A stretch of DNA of 6,779 nt from an uncultured Bacilli bacterium (GTDB lineage Bacteria; Bacillota_I; Bacilli_A; RF39; UBA660). A program made the position numbers and the translations under genes. The DNA lies in assembly GCA_934096735.1 (NCBI GenBank), contig CAKOMS010000029.1, forward strand, positions 1-6,779, in the 5' to 3' direction. This document shows, piece by piece, positions 1 to 6,339 of this stretch (its first letter is position 1; each line of letters starts with the position of its first letter). The notes beneath the pieces are model-generated. The model did no database searches. It saw only the letters and a program-made list of their open reading frames with translations, and was not told the DNA's origin.

Positions 1-83
1 ACCAACATTATATCATGAGTAATATATGAACTTTTTTATTAAAATCTCAAGTGTTGCACTTGTTATTATAAATTATCATACAA

Positions 84-108
84 TAAAAAAAGAGTGTTTA
101 ACACTCTT
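84..108 (-). terminator. Terminator of the tRNA-Ile/tRNA-Glu transcript
   Basis: On the minus strand an 8-bp perfect stem (90-97 with 101-108, core AGAGTGT/ACACTCT) with a 3-nt loop is followed by a run of T residues (the A-run at 85-91 on the plus strand). It lies 12 nt past the 3' end of tRNA-Glu, as expected for a rho-independent terminator of the minus-strand tRNA pair. Confidence 0.85.
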
Positions 109-119
109 AGTATACTAAA

Positions 120-196
120 TGGTGACCCGTACGGGATTTGAACCCATGTATGCATGCGTGAAAGGCATGTGTGTTCGACCGCTTCACCAACGGGCC
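120..196 (-). tRNA. tRNA-Glu (anticodon TTC)
   Basis: Read on the minus strand, the gene folds into a full 77-nt cloverleaf. The acceptor is GGCCCGT with ACGGGTC, the D stem GTG/CAC, the anticodon stem CATGC/GCATG around loop CTTTCAC (anticodon TTC, Glu), and the T stem ATGGG/CCCGT around TTCAAAT. The 3' CCA is encoded. It lies 12 nt downstream of tRNA-Ile in the same transcript and is followed by a terminator hairpin. Confidence 0.95.
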
Positions 197-208
197 ATAA
201 AACTTAAA

Positions 209-285
<77 letters not shown>

Positions 286-305
286 ATTCAAGTTAAGACT
301 ATTAA

Positions 306-334
306 ATTGTATACTATATTTTATAAAAAAGCAA
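306..334 (-). promoter_or_regulatory. Sigma-A promoter of the tRNA-Ile/tRNA-Glu pair
   Basis: On the minus strand, TTGCTT (334-329) and TACAAT (311-306) are separated by exactly 17 bp, matching the vegetative consensus at 4/6 and 5/6 positions. The predicted start is near 299, about 14 nt before the tRNA-Ile 5' end. Confidence 0.7.
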
Positions 335-364
335 GTAAAAATTATTAATTTTTATTAAAAAGTA

Positions 365-373
365 TGATATAAT
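365..373 (+). promoter_or_regulatory. Extended -10 promoter of the SH3-like gene
   Basis: TGATATAAT is a perfect TGnTATAAT extended -10 element. There is no recognisable -35 at 17 bp (345-350 reads TTAATT), which extended -10 promoters tolerate. The predicted start lies near 378-382, which is at the Shine-Dalgarno sequence GGTGAT (380-385) itself, so the leader would be only about 10 nt. Confidence 0.65.
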
Positions 374-390
374 TTTTTTGGTGATAGTAA

Positions 391-1026
391 ATGAAGGGTT
401 TTTTCAAATGTTTAATTGTACTTTTAGTGATTGGATTAGGTGTTGGAGGTTTCTTCTTATATAAAAATATTAAAGAATCTGCAAGAATAAAAGAAGCAAA
501 AAAAGGTTGGTATGTAGAAGTTATTCATAAAGAACCAATTAATGTAAGAGAAGAACCAAATACGAAAGGAAAAATAATAGGAAAAGCAAAAGTCGGAGGA
601 ATATATAAAGCAATTGATATAAAAACAGATAATAGTATATATTATTGGTATAAAATTATTTTAGAAAATGGTGATGAAGGCTGGATAGCATCTGGTAAAA
701 AAATACATTGGGTAAACGACGTTAATAACAAAATAGATATAGCAACCCCAGAAATAAAATATTATGAAGACGTGTATAAGGTTGACTCAATAAATGACAT
801 TAATTACAAACATTTAGAAGTTGTTGAAGACACTGATGATTACACAATTACACATAAGATTTACCACGAAATTAAGCAATCAGAATTTATAGATCAATAT
901 TGGATTTTATATACAATTACTGATGGTGCTGGTAAAAGCAGTTCAAAACTTCAAAAAATAGAATTTAAAGAAAATCCACCAGAAGAGGAAGTAGAAAATT
1001 TTGCAAATTATTTAGCTAAAAAGTAA
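391..1026 (+). CDS. Membrane-anchored protein with SH3-like and Ig-like regions, function unknown
   Basis: This 211-residue protein has one N-terminal membrane helix (about residues 5-24, after a short Lys-containing N-terminus) and no lipobox, so it is probably anchored with its bulk outside the cell. Residues about 41-108 look like a bacterial SH3-like (SH3b) fold: PINVREEPN, then KVGGIY, then WYKI and GDEGWIASG are the usual landmarks. Such domains commonly bind cell-wall peptides. Residues about 118-195 resemble an Ig-like beta-sandwich repeat of surface proteins, with EDVYKVDSINDINY early and the closing motif YTITDGAGKSSS. A charged tail follows. The start is ATG 391, preceded by GGTGAT at a 5-nt spacing. 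The gene stands alone between the divergent tRNA pair and the pheST leader, with its own extended -10 promoter and no clear terminator. Topology and the SH3-like call are fairly secure; the Ig-like call is by pattern; the role is unknown. Confidence 0.85.
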   Translation: MKGFFKCLIVLLVIGLGVGGFFLYKNIKESARIKEAKKGWYVEVIHKEPINVREEPNTKGKIIGKAKVGGIYKAIDIKTDNSIYYWYKIILENGDEGWIASGKKIHWVNDVNNKIDIATPEIKYYEDVYKVDSINDINYKHLEVVEDTDDYTITHKIYHEIKQSEFIDQYWILYTITDGAGKSSSKLQKIEFKENPPEEEVENFANYLAKK

Positions 1027-1055
1027 TTGAGATTATAAAACTAATTTTATAGATG

Positions 1056-1084
1056 TTTACAAAATAACATTTTAGAGTTATAAT
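1056..1084 (+). promoter_or_regulatory. Sigma-A promoter of the T-box/pheST operon
   Basis: TTTACA (1056-1061) and a perfect TATAAT (1079-1084) are separated by exactly 17 bp. The predicted start is near 1091, just before the first strand of T-box Stem I. Confidence 0.85.
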
Positions 1085-1090
1085 CAAAAA

Positions 1091-1315
1091 GAAATTTGTT
1101 GATGAAGAAATTGTCATAGTAGTTAAAAAGAATTCTATACAGGGAAAAATAGTCACCGACTGAGAACTATTTTAGAGAGTCTTAGTAATGAATTTCAGCA
1201 ATGGAGTCAAATCGTGTAAGAGCGTTAATCTGTAAAGTGCTAAATTGTTTAGAACAAAGGTGGTACCGCGGATTTAATAGTGATTCGTCCTTTATTGGAT
1301 AATCACTATTTTTTT
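1091..1315 (+). ncRNA. T-box riboswitch (tRNA-Phe) controlling pheST
   Basis: This is a complete T-box leader. Stem I closes with ATTTG (1094-1098)/CAAAT (1208-1212), followed by a GA-rich kink-turn region and ATTGT/GCAAT. The specifier loop has AGTA (1118-1121) facing GAA (1190-1192), then TTTCA. The distal helix AAAATAGT (1146-1153)/ACTATTTT (1166-1173) carries a 12-nt apical loop, and AGGGA (1141-1145) is the likely AG bulge. Either reading of the specifier (TTT, or TTC at 1194-1196) is a Phe codon. The T-box AACAAAGGTGGTACCGCG is at 1253-1270; its TGGT complements a tRNA 3' ACCA. The antiterminator pairs AAAGG (1256-1260) with CCTTT (1289-1293) and GCG with CGT around the 7-nt TGGTACC bulge. 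Known family mechanism: uncharged tRNA stabilises the antiterminator and turns the operon on. The following genes being pheST confirms the specificity. Confidence 0.95.
1276..1315 (+). terminator. Regulated terminator of the T-box leader
   Basis: A perfect 10-bp stem (AATAGTGATT 1276-1285 with AATCACTATT 1301-1310) is extended by GTCC/GGAT after one bulged C, and is followed by T residues at 1309-1315. The upper part uses CGTCC (1286-1290), which is also the 3' strand of the antiterminator, so the two folds exclude each other. Confidence 0.93.
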
Positions 1316-1335
1316 ATTAAAGGAAGGAAATAAAG

Positions 1336-2373
1336 ATGAAAGAAAAATTAGAAATAATTAAAACTAATGGACTTAAGCAAATAGCTAGTTCAAATACTTT
1401 AGAAGAACTAGAAGAAGTAAATAAACTTCTTACTGGAAAAAAAAGCGAATTAACTGAAACAATGAAAAAAATGAGCGAATTAAGTAGCGAAGAAAGAAAA
1501 GAAATAGGAATAATTGTTACAGATATTAAAAAAACATTCGCAGAAGAATTAGCAGAAAAAGAAAAAGAATTAATAGAGAGAAAAAGTGTTGTAAATAAAA
1601 AAATAGATTTAACAATACCAGGAACAAAAATAAAAGAAGGAAGTTTACATCCAATAACTCAAATGTGTTACGATTTAAACGAAGCATTTTTAAGTTTAGG
1701 ATTCGAGCTTTATAGCGAAGATGATATTAGTAGTGAAAAATATGCATTTGACAATTTAAACTTCCCTGAAGATCATCCGGCAAGACAATCAATGGATACT
1801 TTTTGGATTGAAGGAACCGAAGAACTAAGTGGAAATGAAAGATTATGTTTAAGACCACATTTAACTGGAGGATCTGTAAGATACTTGTTAAAACACGGAG
1901 CACCAGCAAGATTTATTTATCCAGGAAGAGTATATAGAAATGAAAATACTGATGCAAGACATGAAAGAGCATTCTATCAATATGAAGCTTTAATAGTAGA
2001 TAGGAATATATCTTTTTCGTCAGGTATAGTAATGATTCAAACAATATTAGAAAAAGTATTTGGAAGAAAAATAAATGTTAGAATGAGAGAAGGCTTTTTC
2101 CCATTTACAGAGCCAGGATACGAAATAGATATGGAATGCTTAGTATGTAATGGAAAAGGTTGTAAAGTATGTAATCATAATGGTTGGATTGAAGTAATGC
2201 CAGGAGGAGTTATACACCCAAATGTCTTAAGAAGTGCTAATTTAGATCCAGAGGAATGGACAGGTTTCTATATTAATATAGGGTTAGATAGATTAGTAAT
2301 GATGCGTTATGGAGTTGACGATGTAAGATTATTCCATAGTGGAGATCTTAGATTTTTAGAGCAATTTAAATAG
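1336..2373 (+). CDS. pheS: Phenylalanine--tRNA ligase alpha subunit
   Basis: This is the catalytic subunit of the alpha2-beta2 enzyme that charges tRNA-Phe with Phe using ATP, in the cytoplasm. At 345 residues it has the usual length. Residues 1-90 form the Lys/Glu-rich N-terminal coiled coil that contacts tRNA. The class II core follows: motif 2 around YPGRVYRNEN (195-204), FFPFTEP (254-260), and motif 3 GLDRLVMMRYGVDDVR (316-331). A CxxCx4CxxC knuckle lies at C268, C271, C276 and C279. The start is ATG 1336, with AAGGAAGG 7 nt upstream. Several pocket motifs are atypical: LRPHLTGGS (172-180) in place of LLRTHTS, FYQYEA (213-218) for F(M/H)QxEG, PGGVIHP for GxGMVHP, and GFYINIG (310-316) for GFAFGMG. 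This puts Tyr312 where E. coli has Ala294, which lines the Phe pocket. The TAG stop overlaps the pheT Shine-Dalgarno, so translation is probably coupled. Identity is very secure; the lineage of this variant is an inference. Confidence 0.97.
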   Translation: MKEKLEIIKTNGLKQIASSNTLEELEEVNKLLTGKKSELTETMKKMSELSSEERKEIGIIVTDIKKTFAEELAEKEKELIERKSVVNKKIDLTIPGTKIKEGSLHPITQMCYDLNEAFLSLGFELYSEDDISSEKYAFDNLNFPEDHPARQSMDTFWIEGTEELSGNERLCLRPHLTGGSVRYLLKHGAPARFIYPGRVYRNENTDARHERAFYQYEALIVDRNISFSSGIVMIQTILEKVFGRKINVRMREGFFPFTEPGYEIDMECLVCNGKGCKVCNHNGWIEVMPGGVIHPNVLRSANLDPEEWTGFYINIGLDRLVMMRYGVDDVRLFHSGDLRFLEQFK

Positions 2374-2383
2374 GAGGAATAAA

Positions 2384-4816
2384 ATGAAAATATCATTAAA
2401 TTGGGTAAAAAAGTATGTTGATTTACCAGATAGATTAAGTGAAAAAGATATTGCATACGATTTAACACTTAGAACAGTTGAAGTTGAATCTGTAGAAAGA
2501 ACAAGAGATAAATTTCATGATATAGTAGTAGGTAAAATAATAGATGTTCAAAAGCATCCCGAAGCAGATTTATTAAAAGTATGTAAAGTAATAATAGATG
2601 AAGAAGAACCAGTTCAAATAGTATGTGGTGGTACTAATTTATATAATGGAGAGTATGTCGTAATAAGTAAACCGGGATCTGAAGTATATTGGCATGGTGA
2701 AGCAGGTTTAGTAAAAATTAAAAAATCAAATCTTAGAGGAGTACCCTCATATGGAATGATATGTGGTGCTAATGAAGTTTATTTAGAAAATATTTTTCCA
2801 CCAAAAGATGAAAGTGAAATAGTAGATTTAAAAGATGTCGAAAATATTGAAAATATGGTTGGAAAAAATATTGTAGATGCTTTAGGATTAGGTGATACAA
2901 TAATAGAAATAGATAATAAATCACTTACTAATAGACCAGATTTATGGGGGCATTATGGAATAGCAAGAGAATTATCAGCTATTTACAACGTTCCTTTAAA
3001 GAAATTAGATAGTATTAGTATTGATGCTAATTTACCAAAATACGATATAGAAATAAAGGAACCAGAAAAATGTCCAAGATATGCTGCATTACAAATAGAT
3101 AATGTTTCAATCAAAGAAAGTCCAATGTGGATGAAAATAGCACTTATTAATGGTGGAATGAGACCCATAAATGCTATAGTTGATATTACAAATTATGTTA
3201 TGCTAGCGGTAGGACAACCTACACATGCATTTGATGCAACACATGTTGAAGGAAATAAAATAATTGTAAGAAATGCAAAAGAAAATGAAAAGTTATTATT
3301 ACTAGACCACACAAGTATAGATCTTACAACTGATGACTTAGTTATTGCAGATATTAAAGAACCAATGGCACTTGCTGGTATTAGAGGCGGAGCAAAAGAT
3401 TCAATTTTAGATACAACTACAAGTATTGTTTTAGAAGTTGCTAATTTTACTGCAAAAAGTATTAGAAAAACCGGAAAGAGATTTGATGAAAAAACTGATG
3501 CATCTATCAGATACGAAAAAAATATAGATACAGAAAGAGTAGATGATGGAATAAATTTAGCAGTTAAATTATTCAAAGAATTGTTTAGAGAATGCAAAAT
3601 TACTAAATATAATGACAATATTATAAAAAATACGCAAGAAAATAAAATAGAAGTAAAAAAAGAATTTCTAGACACAAGACTTGGAAAAGTTATAAGTGTT
3701 GATGTAATTACTACCGTACTTAAAAATCTAGGATATAAAGTTACATTTGAAAATAATACATTTAATGTAACAGTACCAACATGGAGAAGTACAGGAGATG
3801 TATCTATAAAAGATGACGTTATGGGAGATATTGCAAGACTATTAAGTTTTGAAAGCTTTGAAGCAAAACCATTAACTATTTCATTAACTCATGCTGTTTT
3901 ACAAAATAAAGTTTTATTAGAAATGAGACTTAAAAAGTATTTAGCAGAAAGATGTGGATTTAATGAAATATTCACTTATCCTTGGACAGATGAAAAATAT
4001 ATTGATGCAGCAGGATTTAATAAAGAAAATGCAATTAAATTAGCAACACCTCCATCTCCAGAAGAAGCATATTTAAGAACTTCACTTATTCCAAATATGT
4101 TAAAAGTTATTTTTAAAAACTTAAGATATTATAGTTCTTTCAAGTTGTTTGAAATGGCCCAAGTATTTGAAAAAGGTGAATATCATGAATCAAGTATAGA
4201 TGAAACATTACCAATTCACAAAAAATATTTAACAGGATGTATAGTAGGGGATGATCCAGAAAAAGTATTCTTTGAATTAAAAGGAGTTCTTGAAAATATG
4301 AGCAGATATAATCATATGAATGAACTTACATTCCAAGTTGGTGATAAGCCATCTTGGGCTGATATCAATGTTTATATGGATATTTTATTAAATAATAAAG
4401 TGATAGGTAATTTCGGATTAGTTTCTATAAAAACTATGACTGAATCTAAAATAAAGAGAAAAAATGTTGCTATATTTGAATTGAATGTTGATAAATTAGA
4501 GCCATATGCATCAAGAACAAACACTTATAGTCACATATCTGATGTTCCTTTGGTAGAAAAGGATTTGTCTATATTAGTTAATGAAGATGTTACATGGGCT
4601 GATGTTAAAAAGAGTATTGAAAAGAAAGCTAAAAAAGTTGAGTTTATTGAAGAATATCATGGTAACCAAATACCTGATGGAATGAAATCGATTATGTTAA
4701 GAGTGACACTTGATGGAGATAACGCAACACTTACTGGAGAAGAAATTAATAAACGAATGGAAAGTATTCTAAAATCCTTAAACAAAAATTGTAATGCAAC
4801 ATTAAGACTTGAATAA
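2384..4816 (+). CDS. pheT: Phenylalanine--tRNA ligase beta subunit
   Basis: This 810-residue subunit is full length for the long bacterial type and partners PheS in the heterotetramer. Domains in order are an OB-fold tRNA-binding domain (about 42-150; VVGKIIDVQKHPEADLLKV, VCGGTN, LRGVPSYGMICGANEV); the B3/4 editing domain that hydrolyses mischarged Tyr-tRNA-Phe (about 213-380; RPINAIVDITNYVML, GQPTHAFD, LAGIRGG); the B5 domain (about 420-490); the inactive synthetase-like core (about 500-700); and the FDX-ACB anticodon-binding domain (about 715-810; VEKDLSILVNEDV, IPDGMKS). The start is ATG 2384, with AGGAGG at 2372-2377 overlapping the pheS stop. The OB domain has an unusual VYWHGEAGLVKI stretch at residues 101-112, and the B5 end reads DDVMGDIARLLSF where the family usually has DL(V/I)EE(V/I)AR..GY. 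It is expressed with pheS under the T-box, and a terminator follows 34 nt after the stop. Confidence 0.97.
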   Translation: MKISLNWVKKYVDLPDRLSEKDIAYDLTLRTVEVESVERTRDKFHDIVVGKIIDVQKHPEADLLKVCKVIIDEEEPVQIVCGGTNLYNGEYVVISKPGSEVYWHGEAGLVKIKKSNLRGVPSYGMICGANEVYLENIFPPKDESEIVDLKDVENIENMVGKNIVDALGLGDTIIEIDNKSLTNRPDLWGHYGIARELSAIYNVPLKKLDSISIDANLPKYDIEIKEPEKCPRYAALQIDNVSIKESPMWMKIALINGGMRPINAIVDITNYVMLAVGQPTHAFDATHVEGNKIIVRNAKENEKLLLLDHTSIDLTTDDLVIADIKEPMALAGIRGGAKDSILDTTTSIVLEVANFTAKSIRKTGKRFDEKTDASIRYEKNIDTERVDDGINLAVKLFKELFRECKITKYNDNIIKNTQENKIEVKKEFLDTRLGKVISVDVITTVLKNLGYKVTFENNTFNVTVPTWRSTGDVSIKDDVMGDIARLLSFESFEAKPLTISLTHAVLQNKVLLEMRLKKYLAERCGFNEIFTYPWTDEKYIDAAGFNKENAIKLATPPSPEEAYLRTSLIPNMLKVIFKNLRYYSSFKLFEMAQVFEKGEYHESSIDETLPIHKKYLTGCIVGDDPEKVFFELKGVLENMSRYNHMNELTFQVGDKPSWADINVYMDILLNNKVIGNFGLVSIKTMTESKIKRKNVAIFELNVDKLEPYASRTNTYSHISDVPLVEKDLSILVNEDVTWADVKKSIEKKAKKVEFIEEYHGNQIPDGMKSIMLRVTLDGDNATLTGEEINKRMESILKSLNKNCNATLRLE

Positions 4817-4850
4817 CAATTTGATAGAATACTAACTCTCGAATAAATAG

Positions 4851-4886
4851 ATACCATATTTTAAATTAATATGGTATTCTTTTTTT
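4851..4886 (+). terminator. Terminator of the pheST operon
   Basis: A perfect 10-bp stem (ATACCATATT 4851-4860 with AATATGGTAT 4868-4877) and 7-nt loop run into TTCTTTTTTT. It ends only 16 nt before the start codon of the XRE gene, so that gene's promoter must overlap or precede this hairpin, or rely on readthrough. The best candidate is TTGATA at 4821-4826, with a poor -10 near 4844. Confidence 0.9.
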
Positions 4887-4902
4887 GGAAAGAGGTGTGT
4901 GT

Positions 4903-5436
4903 ATGAATGTTGGAACAAACATTGCAAAATTTAGAAAGGAAAAAAATTTAACTCAAGAAGAATTAGCGTGCAAAATTAATGTAAGTCCTAAAACAATTAG
5001 TAGTTATGAAAATAATAGAAACCTGCCTACAATAGAAACGCTATTACTATTATCGCAAACATTAGATATATCAATCGATGAAATAATTGGAAAGACTAAT
5101 AAAGATAAAAATGATACAAAAGAAAAATATGACAAGCAAAGAAAAACAAGCTTATTAATAATATTTGCAATAAGTTTATTTTTGCTAGGTATTTATTGTA
5201 TTCATGAGTTTATTGTAGTATATGGTTTAGTAAGTTTATCAGAAAATTTTAAAAATTACTTTTCAATTAAAGACGTTATAAAATTAGTATTTGACAATGT
5301 TTTAATATATGTAGTTTCTGTTGTGTGGTTATATTTAATATATTATTTTAAATTAAATGAGAAAAATATAACATCTACTATTATAGTATCATTATTAATA
5401 ATATTTTTAATGGCAATATTAATAATAACTGTTTAA
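4903..5436 (+). CDS. XRE-family regulator with three C-terminal membrane segments
   Basis: This 177-residue protein begins with a Cro/C1-type helix-turn-helix (residues about 4-62): IAKFRKEKNLTQEELACKI, then VSPKTISSYENNRNLPTIETL. A charged linker (about 64-82) leads to three hydrophobic segments at about 83-109, 131-150 and 158-177, the last ending at the C-terminus. The arrangement implies a DNA-binding domain tethered to the inner face of the membrane, possibly sensing a membrane or envelope signal; that role is inference. The start chosen is ATG 4903, with AGAGG at 4891-4895 and a 7-nt spacing. An in-frame TTG at 4885 lies in the T-tract of the upstream terminator and is rejected. The gene is monocistronic and converges on the merR gene, with which it shares a terminator. 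Its targets are not evident in the window. Confidence 0.9.
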   Translation: MNVGTNIAKFRKEKNLTQEELACKINVSPKTISSYENNRNLPTIETLLLLSQTLDISIDEIIGKTNKDKNDTKEKYDKQRKTSLLIIFAISLFLLGIYCIHEFIVVYGLVSLSENFKNYFSIKDVIKLVFDNVLIYVVSVVWLYLIYYFKLNEKNITSTIIVSLLIIFLMAILIITV

Positions 5437-5505
5437 TTGTTAGAAGATATTATACAAAATCATAAATTATTATTTTCGTGAATATATTATTAATTTTTAT
5501 ATAAA

Positions 5506-5541
5506 AGAATGATGGCTTAATTGTCATCATTTTCTGTTTTT
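5506..5541. terminator. Bidirectional terminator between convergent genes
   Basis: Stem AATGATGGC (5508-5516) pairs with GTCATCATT (5523-5531, one G.T pair) around loop TTAATT, and extends to 5506/5533. On the plus strand it is followed by TTTCTGTTTTT and should end the XRE transcript. On the minus strand it is followed by a weaker T-rich run (CTTTTATATAAAA) and lies at the end of the merR frame. The restored merR stop codon (5517-5519) sits in the loop. Confidence 0.75.
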
Positions 5542-5944
5542 GTTAAGTAACTAAAATATTTTGTTTTACCAGATAAAACTTTATTATAAAAATTTTGTTT
5601 CCAATGAATATAGTTAATTGCATTTTGCATTTCTTGTTTTTTTACTTTCTAATTCTTGAAGATTGGCATTTAATATATCATGTCTTTCAGTTATAGATGA
5701 TTCACCATTTAAACATAATTCTATATATTTTTTCATTTTGCTAATACTCATACCAAAATTTTTTAAACAGGATAAACTTTTAATCTGATTAATGTCATTT
5801 TCATCAAAAACACGATAATTGCTTTTATTCCTTTTAACATTTGGAATTAATCCTTCATTACAATAAAAATTTAAAGCATCATAAGTTAAACCAGTTATAT
5901 TACAAGTTTCTTTCATTGAATAAAATTTTTTTTGGGGGTGTCAT
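5517..5944 (-). pseudogene. MerR-family regulator with two poly-A frameshifts
   Basis: As sequenced, the longest intact minus-strand frame is 5614-5916, 100 codons. It carries the MerR winged helix (TGLTYDALNFYCNEGLIP, then NYRVFDENDINQIKSL) and the following helix KNFGMSISKMKKYIELCLNG. Both ends are wrong for the family. Removing one base from the A7 run (T-run at 5637-5643 on the plus strand) continues the dimerisation coiled coil in the other frame: KKQEMQNAINYIHWKQNFYN, then KVLSGKTKYFSYL, to a stop at 5517-5519. Removing one base from the A8 run (5926-5933) joins an upstream ATG at 5944, which has a GGTGA Shine-Dalgarno with 5-nt spacing, and adds TPPKKFYS before Met. ATG 5916 itself has no Shine-Dalgarno. 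The restored protein is 141 residues, normal for small MerR proteins. The gene could be decayed, mis-sequenced in homopolymers, or rescued by slippage. A MerR-type promoter lies divergently upstream. Confidence 0.8.
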
Positions 5945-5963
5945 AATTTTCACCACACAGTCC

Positions 5964-5969
5964 ATTCTA
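5964..5969 (-). promoter_or_regulatory. Candidate -10 of the merR promoter
   Basis: On the minus strand TAGAAT matches TATAAT at 5 of 6 positions and lies 20 nt upstream of the ATG at 5944, leaving room for the GGTGA Shine-Dalgarno. No convincing -35 is present at 16-18 bp, only T/A-rich sequence, so this is tentative. Confidence 0.35.
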
Positions 5970-6023
5970 AAATAGAAGTATTTACATAAAATAAACGATA
6001 ATTTTAAAATTTTTAAAAAAGTA

Positions 6024-6054
6024 TTGACCGTGTCTAACAGACGGCGTTTATAAT
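6024..6054 (+). promoter_or_regulatory. MerR-type promoter with 19-bp spacer and operator dyad
   Basis: TTGACC (6024-6029) and a perfect TATAAT (6049-6054) are 19 bp apart instead of 17. The spacer holds the dyad GTCT-AAC-AGAC (6032-6042). An overlong spacer with a centred palindrome is the known signature of promoters that MerR-family activators open by twisting the DNA. It lies divergent from, and about 90 bp upstream of, the merR gene. The GC content of this spacer is well above its surroundings, consistent with a constrained operator. Confidence 0.75.
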
Positions 6055-6091
6055 TATATTGTATGTTAATGGTAGTGTCATTTTAGAAAGG

Positions 6092-6238
6092 ATGAAAAAT
6101 ACGGATTATACAAAAAATAATAATAGTTCAAAAAAGGATTTTTAGTTTAGTCACGTTGTGAGTAAAGTCCAAGATGAAAATACTAGAAACGAATGGTGTG
6201 AAGCAGTTACTGATGAAGAATATAATAAATTAAATTAA
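6092..6238 (+). pseudogene. Short interrupted ORF under the MerR-type promoter
   Basis: Downstream of the MerR-type promoter, ATG 6092 opens a frame of 17 codons to a TAG at 6143-6145. The same frame then continues for 30 codons without interruption (FSHVVSKVQDENTRNEWCEA, then VTDEEYNKLN) to TAA at 6236-6238. The second part looks protein-like in composition. AGAAAGG directly abuts the ATG with no spacing, so translation initiation looks poor. I do not recognise the family. The likeliest reading is a remnant of the gene once controlled by MerR, cut short by a nonsense mutation and a 3' deletion. A chance ORF cannot be excluded. Confidence 0.4.
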
Positions 6239-6291
6239 TAAGAAATAATAATTATCTTAGCCCATATAGAGCAAAATATTATAAATTTATA

Positions 6292-6319
6292 TTGCATTTT
6301 ATAATATATGTGGTATACT
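6292..6319 (+). promoter_or_regulatory. Promoter of tRNA-Lys
   Basis: TTGCAT (6292-6297) and TATACT (6314-6319) are 16 bp apart, and TGG immediately precedes the -10, giving an extended -10 (TGnTATACT). The predicted start is near 6326, about 14 nt before the tRNA 5' end. The sequence 6239-6291 holds no recognisable gene. Confidence 0.75.
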
Positions 6320-6339
6320 TTAGGAGTAGTCTTTTATAT

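Noticed and set aside
48..62. Small hairpin CAAGTG-TTG-CACTTG
   Set aside because: It has a six-base stem, no T-tract on either strand and no adjacent gene in the window; probably chance. Nothing else was found in 1-83.
1037..1052. Possible terminator ATAAAA/TTTTAT after the SH3-like gene
   Set aside because: The stem is only six A-T pairs with no T-tract; it is too weak to call.
2983..3675. Minus-strand open frames of 61 and 160 codons inside pheT (and similar ones at 1727-1909 and 4657-4857)
   Set aside because: They lie opposite conserved pheS/pheT coding sequence, have low-complexity Ser/Ile/Leu-rich products and no ribosome-binding sites or promoters; they are antisense shadows.
4885..4902. 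Upstream in-frame TTG start for the XRE gene
   Set aside because: It falls inside the terminator T-tract with no Shine-Dalgarno; ATG 4903 has AGAGG at good spacing and begins the usual HTH N-terminus.
5914..5916. ATG 5916 as the true merR start
   Set aside because: There is no Shine-Dalgarno before it, and the conserved FYS residues ahead of this Met appear in frame only upstream; ATG 5944 with GGTGA fits better after a one-base correction.
6143..6145. Programmed readthrough or recoding of the in-frame TAG
   Set aside because: TAG is used as the normal stop of pheS in this window, there is no recoding structure visible, and the ORF is short and weakly initiated; decay is simpler.
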